Below are positions 1 through 5,682 of a stretch of DNA of 7,541 nucleotides, in pieces (the stretch's first letter is position 1; each line of letters opens with the position of its first letter). The translations under genes and the position numbers were made by a program. This DNA is from Rickettsiales bacterium. Lineage in GTDB: Bacteria; Pseudomonadota; Alphaproteobacteria; Rickettsiales; 21-14-0-20-44-7. The notes beneath the pieces are model-generated. The model did no database searches. It worked only from the letters and a program-made list of their open reading frames with translations, and had not been told where the DNA came from. The DNA lies in the NCBI GenBank assembly GCA_023301015.1, contig JALZVI010000050.1:1-7541 (forward strand). The letters are read 5' to 3'.

Positions 1-50
1 GCGTAATAAAATCAACAAAAAAACAAAAAACTGTTTCCAAAGCGGGTATT

Positions 51-66
51 TTAACCTTGGCTTAAC
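51..66 (+). promoter_or_regulatory. Putative CtrA-binding box upstream of sdhB
   Basis: The sequence reads TTAA, seven bases, then TTAAC, an exact match to the full CtrA consensus TTAA-N7-TTAA(C) known from Caulobacter and other alphaproteobacteria. It lies just upstream of the candidate -35 element at 75-80 and is centred about 50 bases before the predicted transcription start. That is further upstream than the usual CtrA activation position, which overlaps the -35. One such eight-base match in a window this size can arise by chance, so the call rests on its position in a promoter region. No regulator gene is visible in the window. Confidence 0.45.
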
Positions 67-74
67 GAAAATGG

Positions 75-102
75 TTTACAGTTTGCGAATCAACATTATA
101 TT
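75..102 (+). promoter_or_regulatory. Candidate sigma70-type promoter of sdhB, possibly leaderless
   Basis: A -35 hexamer TTTACA (75-80) and a -10 hexamer TATATT (97-102) each match five of six consensus bases and are separated by 16 bases. Transcription would start about 6-8 bases after the -10, at about 108-110, which is the A of the sdhB ATG at 109 or its neighbour. No Shine-Dalgarno sequence precedes that ATG, which agrees with a leaderless transcript. If real, sdhB has its own promoter besides any read-through from upstream sdh genes. Confidence 0.5.
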
Positions 103-108
103 TAGCTC

Positions 109-897
109 ATGGTCGAATTTGCATTACCGAAGAACTCTAAAGTTAACAACAAAGCTGGCACGCACCACAAGGCGGCTGACGATGCTAAGAATGTGAAAAC
201 ATTCAAGATATACCGCTGGGATCCAGAAGGTGATGGCAATCCGCATATTGATTCTTATGACGTGGATTTGGACAATTGCGGGCCGATGGTTTTGGACGCG
301 ATCATTAAAATTAAGAACGAGACTGATTCAACCCTCACATTCCGTCGCTCATGTCGTGAAGGGATTTGCGGTTCTTGCGCGATGAATATTGACGGCACAA
401 ACACTCTTGCCTGCACAAAAGGCATTGACGAGGTGAAGGGCGACGTGAAAATTTATCCACTGCCGCATATGGATGTAGTGAAAGATTTGGTGCCAGACTT
501 AACGCATTTCTATTCGCAGCTAGAATCTGTGAAGCCGTGGTTGCAAGTGGATACTCCTGCTGCGCTAAACGCTGAGCGTCTGCAAAGCCCAGAAGATCGT
601 GCGAAATTGGATGGTTTGTATGAGTGTATTCTGTGCGCTTGCTGCTCAACATCTTGCCCGAGCTACTGGTGGAATGGTGATAAATATCTAGGGCCAGCAA
701 TTTTGCTTCAGGCTTATCGCTGGTTGGTTGACAGCCGCGACGAAGCAACTGGTGAGCGCTTGGATGATCTGGAAGATCCGTTCAAGCTATATCGCTGTCA
801 CACAATCATGAACTGCGCCAAAGCTTGCCCGAAAGGCTTGAACCCAGCAAAGGCGATTGCAGAAACGAAAATGATGTTGGCTGAGCGAAAGCTTTAG
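109..897 (+). CDS. sdhB: Succinate dehydrogenase iron-sulfur subunit
   Basis: Iron-sulfur subunit of respiratory complex II. It passes electrons from the FAD of SdhA to ubiquinone at the SdhCD membrane anchor, linking the TCA cycle to respiration on the cytoplasmic face of the inner membrane. At 262 residues it has the normal length. The N-terminal ferredoxin domain holds the 2Fe-2S ligands in [10 protein letters not shown] (Cys82, 87, 90) plus Cys102. The C-terminal domain holds the 4Fe-4S ligands Cys173, 176, 179 and 240 and the 3Fe-4S ligands Cys183, 230 and 236. Trp188, in SYWWN, corresponds to the quinone-site Trp of E. coli SdhB. The start at 109 is fixed by a stop codon in frame at 103-105 and by the family-typical [10 protein letters not shown] beginning. 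There is no visible Shine-Dalgarno. sdhA would be expected upstream but lies outside the window. Confidence 0.97.
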   Translation: MVEFALPKNSKVNNKAGTHHKAADDAKNVKTFKIYRWDPEGDGNPHIDSYDVDLDNCGPMVLDAIIKIKNETDSTLTFRRSCREGICGSCAMNIDGTNTLACTKGIDEVKGDVKIYPLPHMDVVKDLVPDLTHFYSQLESVKPWLQVDTPAALNAERLQSPEDRAKLDGLYECILCACCSTSCPSYWWNGDKYLGPAILLQAYRWLVDSRDEATGERLDDLEDPFKLYRCHTIMNCAKACPKGLNPAKAIAETKMMLAERKL

Positions 898-902
898 TTA
901 GT

Positions 903-1606
903 ATGTATAAAACCGCTGTATTTATTCTATTATTTGTAATTTCTTGCTCCGATGCGAGTGGGAATAACGAAAAAGCGACTAAGTTTTTTGACTATACATA
1001 TTGGACGATAGAGGAATTTTATAGAATAGCTGTAGAGCCTTTGACCCGCGCTGCTAATAAGGGCTTAACTTGTCCTCCAGAACATTGTTATAATAAAATG
1101 TCTCTAGTAGTGGGGTAAGAATTACCCCAGATGAATGCCGTTTTTGAGGAACGTAAAGAACTGGTGATTGGTATCATAAATAGATCTTACAGTGAAGAGG
1201 ACTTGGCCAGTATAAATAGATTCTATGAAAGTACTAAAATGGGCTATTTCATATCTTCGGCTGAGGGATTTAAAAAGTTAGGTGAGGCTCTTGAGAAATC
1301 TGGGTATATGAAAGGGATGGACGTTAGTATTGAAACTGTTATGGAAGATATGGAAGGCAGGACTAAGGGCATGTTCGCTAGAAAGGATTTTAAAGTTCTA
1401 TTGGAATATGCGGAAAAAACACTCTCAGGGGATGATCTTGAAGGCTATTTGTCATTCAAAATACTCCTGCCGGAAATAGGCTTTTTGCAGGACAGGATCC
1501 TGTAGGCCAAGAATTGCAAAACACAGATGCTAAATTTCTTGATAAGATTGGTGCTTTGTCTGATGATTTAAAAAAGACTGTTGTTAAGATGTCTCATGAC
1601 TGTTAG
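903..1606 (+). pseudogene. Broken gene for a small exported, possibly DUF2059-like protein
   Basis: One reading frame runs from ATG 903, stops at an in-frame TAA (1116-1118), and continues in the same frame through 1131 to about 1454. From about 1454 the coding signal moves to the -1 frame and ends at TAG 1604-1606. The joined product is about 230 residues. It starts with a short hydrophobic signal and a lipobox-like VISC (Cys15). Two later segments, EEDLASINRFYES and, across the frameshift, GDDLEGYLS then IQNTPAGNRLF, resemble the repeated FYxSPxG-type motif of DUF2059 proteins. That family call is from memory and uncertain. The unshifted frame ends in an unlikely tail (FKILLPEIGFLQDRIL), while the shifted frame reads as a soluble helix. 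The gene starts 5 bp after sdhB without a clear Shine-Dalgarno and is clearly AT-richer: one 60-base line (1201-1260) counts 19 G/C, against 32 in an sdhB line (541-600). Sequencing error could explain either lesion. Confidence 0.7.
1111..1129. repeat. Perfect 8-bp inverted repeat over the in-frame stop
   Basis: TGGGGTAA (1111-1118) and TTACCCCA (1122-1129) are exact reverse complements separated by GAA. The last three bases of the left arm are the TAA that interrupts the gene at 903-1606. The next in-frame ATG (1131) follows the right arm by one base. There is no T-run directly after the stem, so it is not a standard intrinsic terminator. It may be the cause of the nonsense mutation, through template switching in a quasi-palindrome, or a translation-affecting hairpin. 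Confidence 0.85.
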
Positions 1607-1620
1607 CGCTTTGCTCTCTT

Positions 1621-2874
1621 CTAACGTCCCAGCCCGAAATATTCAAAACCTTCTGGCAGCTTTTCAGCGAGAATATTCCGCGTATCAAAAACTCGTTTTT
1701 TTGCTGGCTTCAACTTGCCATAATCCAACGTCTTAAACTCGTCCCATTCCGTCATAATCACAATCGCATCGGCTCCAGCAGAAGCCTGTTCAGCTGTTTT
1801 GCAAAACTCCACATCGTCCAGCAACATCACCGCTTCGTCCATTCCTTCTGGGTCATAGGCGCGGATTTTTATGCCTGCTTCTTGCAGTTTCGGGATGATG
1901 CGCAATGCAGGAGCTTCTCGCATATCATCAGTGTTGGCCTTGAATGTTAGGCCGAAAATTGCCGCCGTTCCACTGCCAATTTCTCGCGCGATTCGTTCCG
2001 CCACAAGGTCTTGATGCTTTAAGTTTGATTCTATCACCGCCTCAATAATCGCTGATGGCGCGCCAAATTCTGCTGCTTGTGCGGCGAGCGCGCGTGTGTC
2101 TTTCGGGAAGCATGAGCCGCCAACTCCAGGGCCTGCGGCCAAGAATTTTGGGCCGATTCTCTCGTCTAGGCCAACTGCGTGGGACAGTTGCAATATGTCA
2201 GCGCCTGCACGTTCGCATAAGTCGGCCATCTCATTGATGAAGCCTACACGCGTTGCTAGCATAGCATTTGCAGCATATTTTGTTAGCTCGGCGGTGGCGA
2301 TGTCGGTGAAAACAATTTGCGATTTGAGCGGGGCATAGATTGTGCGTAGCAGTTTTTCGTCAGCTTCGCCCTCAATTCCACACACCACTCTGTCGGGGTG
2401 CATGAAGTCGTCAATTGCGCAGCCTTCGCGCAAGAATTCGGGGTTGGAGGAGATGCTGGCTTTCTCGCCAAATATCTCTGCAAGCTTCGCGCCTGTGCCA
2501 ACTGGAACTGTGGATTTTGTGACGATTAATGTGGGTTTTGTGAGTGAGTTTTTCACTTCCTCAGCTGCCGCAAAAAGGAACTTTAGGTCGGCATTGTTAG
2601 TGTCAGGATTTGTCGGTGTACCAACGGCTAAGAAAACGGCATCGGCCTGTGAGACATCTAGCTGTGTGGAGAACTTCAGGCGGCCTGCGCTGCAATTGCG
2701 CGCTACCATTTCTTCAAGTCCGGGTTCATAAATTGGGATTTTGCCGTTTTGTAGGGCGGAGATTTTCTTCTCGTCCTTATCAACACAAAGCACCTCATGC
2801 CCAATTTCGGCAAAGCATGCGCCAGAAACTAAGCCAACATAGCCGCTACCAATGATAGTGATTTTCTTTCCCAT
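1621..2874 (-). CDS. ugd: UDP-glucose 6-dehydrogenase
   Basis: Cytoplasmic NAD-dependent enzyme that oxidises UDP-glucose twice to UDP-glucuronate, a precursor for capsule, exopolysaccharide or lipopolysaccharide sugars. It has 417 residues, within the family's usual length. The N-terminal Rossmann fold opens with ITIIGSGYVGLVSGACFA (5-22), and the NAD-binding acidic residue falls in CVDKD. VGTPT (84-88) and STVPVGT (121-127) follow, then SSNPEFLREG (142-151). The central helix region carries LTKYAANA (Lys199, Asn203) and GFINE (211-215). The catalytic cysteine is Cys255 in GGSCFPKDT. The C-terminal nucleotide-sugar domain includes FGLTFKANTDDMREAP (307-322) and VFDTRN (395-400). All expected active-site residues are present, so the enzyme should be functional. 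The gene lies 41 bp behind the 800-residue gene on the same strand, with no clear Shine-Dalgarno, and converges on the broken gene with a 14-bp gap. The symbol rkpK is used for the same enzyme in rhizobia. Confidence 0.96.
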   Translation of the reverse strand: MGKKITIIGSGYVGLVSGACFAEIGHEVLCVDKDEKKISALQNGKIPIYEPGLEEMVARNCSAGRLKFSTQLDVSQADAVFLAVGTPTNPDTNNADLKFLFAAAEEVKNSLTKPTLIVTKSTVPVGTGAKLAEIFGEKASISSNPEFLREGCAIDDFMHPDRVVCGIEGEADEKLLRTIYAPLKSQIVFTDIATAELTKYAANAMLATRVGFINEMADLCERAGADILQLSHAVGLDERIGPKFLAAGPGVGGSCFPKDTRALAAQAAEFGAPSAIIEAVIESNLKHQDLVAERIAREIGSGTAAIFGLTFKANTDDMREAPALRIIPKLQEAGIKIRAYDPEGMDEAVMLLDDVEFCKTAEQASAGADAIVIMTEWDEFKTLDYGKLKPAKKRVFDTRNILAEKLPEGFEYFGLGR

Positions 2875-2894
2875 ACAAAGTTTTTAGGCGAAAT

Positions 2895-2915
2895 TTGCAG
2901 TTGTTGCAAGCTTGC
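2895..2915. repeat. Overlapping short palindromes between ugd and the upstream gene
   Basis: TTGCA (2895-2899) and TGCAA (2905-2909) form an inverted repeat, and GCAAGCTTGC (2906-2915) is a perfect 10-bp palindrome that abuts the stop codon of the 800-residue gene. The two are mutually exclusive as hairpins. No T-run follows on the minus strand, so neither looks like an intrinsic terminator. They could affect mRNA stability or transcription between the two genes, but nothing shows it. Confidence 0.35.
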
Positions 2916-5318
2916 TTACACTTGACGAACTTGGCCAGCGCTCTGGATTGTCATTGGGTCGATAGAATCTATAGAAGTTTGGCGTGTATCCTGAGCATTA
3001 AGCATGCCTCTAATATCAACCCCGAGATTGTCAACTGCATTGGCTAAAGCTTCTTTTTGTTCATCGCTCAAAGTTATTTTCAGCATGCTAAGATTCCTAT
3101 TCATACTCTCCAGAGCTTCTTCTGGTCTTACTCCAGATTTAATTTTCTCGATGGTTTCAGCTTTTTTAGCCTCTGTGTTAAAGAGTGTTAAGCCAATCAT
3201 GTTTGGTTTTGACAGCTTTTCAATAGCGGGGTTTGTTAATAATGCGTCAATTATCCCATCCGCTGCTTTCTCAATCTGCTGATCTGATAGCTTCGTATGG
3301 TCATAAGCAACTGCAGCGCCACCACCAGCAACCTTCTCTTCCTCTTTCGGTGCATTCAGCGCAGCGAACTTGCTTTTTGCTTCTGTCAAATCAGTTTCAG
3401 CTAGTTTCAATAATTCAAGTTTAGGCTGCAACCTTCCTTCAAGTGCTTCAATTGACTTTTCGCCTGTTTCCAGCTTAGCAATAATCTCTGTGTGATCTTT
3501 TTTCACTTCTCTGTGCTCAATTTTTAGATCATTCAGCTGACCTCCCGTTGCGAGCATATCTTTGTAAAGGGACGATGCTTTGTCAGTGTCGCCATTCGTG
3601 CCGCGCTCTTCTTTATAATCGGCTTTCAGTTTTTTACCATTAGCTTCAAGCTTTGTCAGTTGGAGGCTTAGGTCGTTAATTTTGTCATTAGCAACAAGCT
3701 CAGCCTTCTTCAAGCCCTGCATATCTTTCTGGGCTTCTGTAATCTCTTGTCTAATACCATCTACGCCAGACTTTGCCGTATCCCTAGCTTCCACTAGAGG
3801 TTTAACCTCTGCTTCTGCTTCAATCTTTGCCTGCGCCGTCGCTGCTTTTGCCGCGTCTGCGTGGTCTACTGCGTCCATAACATCTTGTCTGAAACGTGCA
3901 GAGCTTGAGCCATATGTTTTTGCAATCGCTATAATGTTTTTATGCGTGCCTTCAAAGGTGTTGTCTTGCTTTGTATCGCCATTACTCACTTTTGCGATTT
4001 CTTTGATTGTATATTCCAATCTGCTTGCAGGAACTATGGTTTCCACGGTTTTCCCGTCGTACATCATCCGCAGAACTGGCTGTCCGTCTTTTACGAATAA
4101 GCCGAAGCGTCCTTCATCACCTTTGTCATCCGTCAAAATCCCAGCTTTTCCTGCCCAGATATCTTGGTTAGTCATAAACACATCTTTCGCAGTTTTCCCG
4201 CTCGCTGTGTCAAATTCCATTCTAGAAATATTTGCATGCAAAGTTTTTTCTGCAGCAGTATCAACCAATAGCTTTACTGCTCTGCGCGCCGGATCTGCGA
4301 AGTTCTCTAATGCAGTTTTCAAAACTGTTCCGCGCTGGTTTTGCAAGATCTCATATAGCTCTTTACTATATTTGGCAGATCCAGCCTTTTGGTCAGATCT
4401 GAATGCAGTATTAATAGCAGTCATTGCTGTATCAAGCGTTTCTTTGTCACGGATGTGCGAGAGGTTTAGATTGGTGTTCCATGCGTTAATCTCTTGTTTG
4501 AATTCTACCGCATCTGTTTTTAGGGCTGTCGTGTATGAACCAGCATTATTATATAACGCATTCATTGCTGCTTCAACCATATCTTCACGCATCAGCTGGT
4601 CTGGGTTTTTAGAAAAGCCTCTTGCAGAGCCAGTGTTTTCAATATGTTTTTCTAATAGTTCTGCTTGGTTTTTATGGTCTGAATTAACAAGCTTATATGC
4701 TGAAAGTAAATCTTTCCCAGAGTCAAAGTTTTTCAACGCTGTTAAATCTGTAACGCCATCAAATAGCTTATAACCATTCTGTCCGTCATGCTGGAATGAG
4801 CCCGATTTTTGTGGAATAAATTGCCCATGATTTTCGCTAGCTTTTGAGCCTACGTTATATCCGCGTTCACCTGATTGGCGTGAATTTCTGTTGTTTGAAT
4901 TATAGCTGCCGCTGAATGAGACATTGCTAGCATTTCTGCCAAAGTTCAGGCCGGGGTTTTGTTGATATCCAACGCCTAAGTTTTTCATTCCTGTTGCATC
5001 TTCAATGCCACGTAAGGTATTAACGCCAAAATTACCTACGGCGTTGATAGGTTTGAAAATTGCTCCGAAAACACTGCCAAGCACATTGCCTGCTTTCTGG
5101 CCGAATCCGCGACCGCGATCATCACCCTCTGCGGGTGCTCCGCCAAATCCTGCTCTAGTTACATTATGTCCATATTCATTGCGGCTACTTGCGTAAGCAT
5201 GAGTGCTTCCGCTGTTCACTGGTAGTGTGTTGCGAATTTGCTCCGCTTGGCTGCCACTATTATATGATCCTCGTGATTGACGATCTGCATAAACATTGTT
5301 TCCTGAACCTGCACCCAT
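2916..5318 (-). CDS. Unrecognised 800-residue protein with disordered head and coiled coil
   Basis: I do not recognise this protein. Residues 1-185 are rich in Gly, Asn, Ser and Arg and look disordered, with similar patches SRGSYNSGSQ (15-24) and FSGSYNSNNR (135-144). A mildly hydrophobic glycine-rich stretch lies at 79-99 (LGSVFGAIFKPINAVGNFG and flanks). Residues 190-365 look mainly helical. Residues 385-440 look like a small beta-rich domain (QDIWAGKAGI, GRFGLFVKDGQPVLRMMYDG). Residues 485-655 are rich in Ala, Glu and Lys and likely form coiled coil. After a glycine linker (664-668) comes a helical C-terminal region with KLSDQQIEKAADGIIDALL and TLSDEQKEALANAVDNLG. There is no cysteine in the whole protein and only two tryptophans. 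No signal peptide or clear membrane span is visible. The start at 5318 is preceded by AGGA four bases upstream (TCCT at 5323-5326 on the plus strand). Base composition appears somewhat AT-richer than ftsA. A structural, surface or secreted effector-like role is possible but unproven. Confidence 0.85.
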   Translation of the reverse strand: MGAGSGNNVYADRQSRGSYNSGSQAEQIRNTLPVNSGSTHAYASSRNEYGHNVTRAGFGGAPAEGDDRGRGFGQKAGNVLGSVFGAIFKPINAVGNFGVNTLRGIEDATGMKNLGVGYQQNPGLNFGRNASNVSFSGSYNSNNRNSRQSGERGYNVGSKASENHGQFIPQKSGSFQHDGQNGYKLFDGVTDLTALKNFDSGKDLLSAYKLVNSDHKNQAELLEKHIENTGSARGFSKNPDQLMREDMVEAAMNALYNNAGSYTTALKTDAVEFKQEINAWNTNLNLSHIRDKETLDTAMTAINTAFRSDQKAGSAKYSKELYEILQNQRGTVLKTALENFADPARRAVKLLVDTAAEKTLHANISRMEFDTASGKTAKDVFMTNQDIWAGKAGILTDDKGDEGRFGLFVKDGQPVLRMMYDGKTVETIVPASRLEYTIKEIAKVSNGDTKQDNTFEGTHKNIIAIAKTYGSSSARFRQDVMDAVDHADAAKAATAQAKIEAEAEVKPLVEARDTAKSGVDGIRQEITEAQKDMQGLKKAELVANDKINDLSLQLTKLEANGKKLKADYKEERGTNGDTDKASSLYKDMLATGGQLNDLKIEHREVKKDHTEIIAKLETGEKSIEALEGRLQPKLELLKLAETDLTEAKSKFAALNAPKEEEKVAGGGAAVAYDHTKLSDQQIEKAADGIIDALLTNPAIEKLSKPNMIGLTLFNTEAKKAETIEKIKSGVRPEEALESMNRNLSMLKITLSDEQKEALANAVDNLGVDIRGMLNAQDTRQTSIDSIDPMTIQSAGQVRQV

Positions 5319-5452
5319 AATATCCTAACCTTTTTTTAATAATATAACCTAAATTACCACGAAATCAGCCCCTATTCAAGCAGAGATAGGTTAAAGTTTT
5401 GTTACAGTGGTGGTTTTTTGATGACGCTCTTCGGCCCCAAATTATAATCTGT

Positions 5453-5464
5453 GGCCGATCGGCC
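5453..5464. repeat. Perfect 12-bp palindrome GGCCGATCGGCC
   Basis: GGCCGATCGGCC equals its own reverse complement. GGCC recurs at 5470-5473 and in the hairpin at 5533-5550, so the gap is enriched in GGCC-centred symmetry. This suggests one compact palindromic element rather than unrelated hairpins, but I see only this copy. Confidence 0.7.
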
Positions 5465-5483
5465 TCAATGGCCTTGCCTTCGC

Positions 5484-5501
5484 ATTTTCAGCAACGAAAA
5501 T
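5484..5501. repeat. Hairpin with 6-bp stem ATTTTC / GAAAAT
   Basis: ATTTTC (5484-5489) and GAAAAT (5496-5501) are exact complements around a six-base loop. On the minus-strand RNA the stem extends to eight pairs, with one G-U pair and one closing G-C pair. That slightly favours a role in minus-strand RNA. There is no terminator-like T-run after it. Confidence 0.5.
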
Positions 5502-5532
5502 ACTCGGATCGTCTACATATACCTACGCAATA

Positions 5533-5550
5533 CAAGGCCAGCAGGCCTTG
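5533..5550. repeat. Strong hairpin CAAGGCC-AGCA-GGCCTTG
   Basis: CAAGGCC (5533-5539) and GGCCTTG (5544-5550) are perfect complements with a four-base loop, giving a GC-rich 7-bp stem. It is the strongest hairpin in the gap. Neither strand has a T-run behind it, so a classic intrinsic terminator is unlikely. A similar CAAGGCCTG string occurs in the 3' end of ftsA near 5715. Confidence 0.75.
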
Positions 5551-5682
5551 TCAGCCTTGAGTGCGCGTTAGCGCTTCCTCAGCCTGCGAGCCAGTAGGTA
5601 AGCGGGGAGGAAATTAAAAAACTCAGCCTTGAGCGCGTTTCAGTCTGCAAGTGCGCTAGCGCGCAGCGGGGGAACAATTAAA
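5551..5682. repeat. Degenerate tandem repeat, two units about 72 bp apart
   Basis: The unit starting at 5551 and the unit starting at 5623 share, in the same order, TCAGCCTTGAG, GCGCGTT (shortened to CGCGTT in the second), CAGCCTGCGAG versus CAGTCTGCAAG, AGCGGGG, and AATTAAAA. The rest has diverged, with small insertions and deletions. The second unit runs into the ftsA stop codon (plus-strand TTA at 5678-5680), and its edge resembles the edge of the first unit. An old duplication that included the extreme 3' end of ftsA could explain this. The second unit also contains the hairpin TGCGC-TAGC-GCGCA (5652-5665). Confidence 0.6.
5616..5633 (-). terminator. Weak candidate intrinsic terminator behind ftsA
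   Basis: Read on the minus strand, downstream of ftsA, a CTCA-AGGC-TGAG hairpin is followed directly by six T and then AATTT. The stem is only four base pairs, so the hairpin alone is poor. The T-run and the position about 45 bp after the ftsA stop are what suggest it. The stronger hairpin at 5652-5665 lies just before it and may help. Confidence 0.3.

Larger units (their letters stand above)
5319..5677. other. 359-bp repeat-rich gap between ftsA and the 800-residue gene
   Basis: No credible coding frame is seen on either strand. The left part (5319-5400) is AT-rich and should hold the minus-strand promoter of the 800-residue gene. A TATATT -10-like hexamer lies within GGTTATATTATT of the minus strand, but no good -35 is spaced from it. 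A weak inverted repeat, CCTAT (5371-5375) with ATAGG (5386-5390), is also there. The right part (5430-5677) is GC-richer and packed with inverted and direct repeats, listed separately. In the usual alphaproteobacterial order ftsZ would start here, but no part of it is visible. Confidence 0.7.

Noticed and set aside
335..748. 137-codon open frame on the minus strand
   Set aside because: It is antisense to sdhB, which has all cluster ligands in the other direction. The translation shows no family features.
1443..1465. Programmed -1 frameshift
   Set aside because: No X-XXY-YYZ slippery heptamer in the right frame and no clear downstream structure. With a nonsense codon already upstream, decay is the simpler reading.
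1131..1505. A stand-alone 124-residue gene
   Set aside because: It is in the same frame as 903-1118, lacks a Shine-Dalgarno, and its last 17 codons look non-coding while the -1 frame continues sensibly. It is better read as the middle of one broken gene.
1602..1625. Possible terminator hairpin GTTAG / CTAAC between the convergent genes
   Set aside because: Only five pairs around a loop of about 14 bases, with no T-run on either side.
2906..2915. Intrinsic terminator of the 800-residue gene
   Set aside because: The GCAAGCTTGC palindrome has no loop room and no following T-run on the minus strand.
3682..4773. Long 363-codon open frame on the plus strand
   Set aside because: It lies wholly antisense to the 800-residue gene. 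Its Ser/Phe/Ala-rich, motif-free translation is typical of the reverse complement of a coding region.
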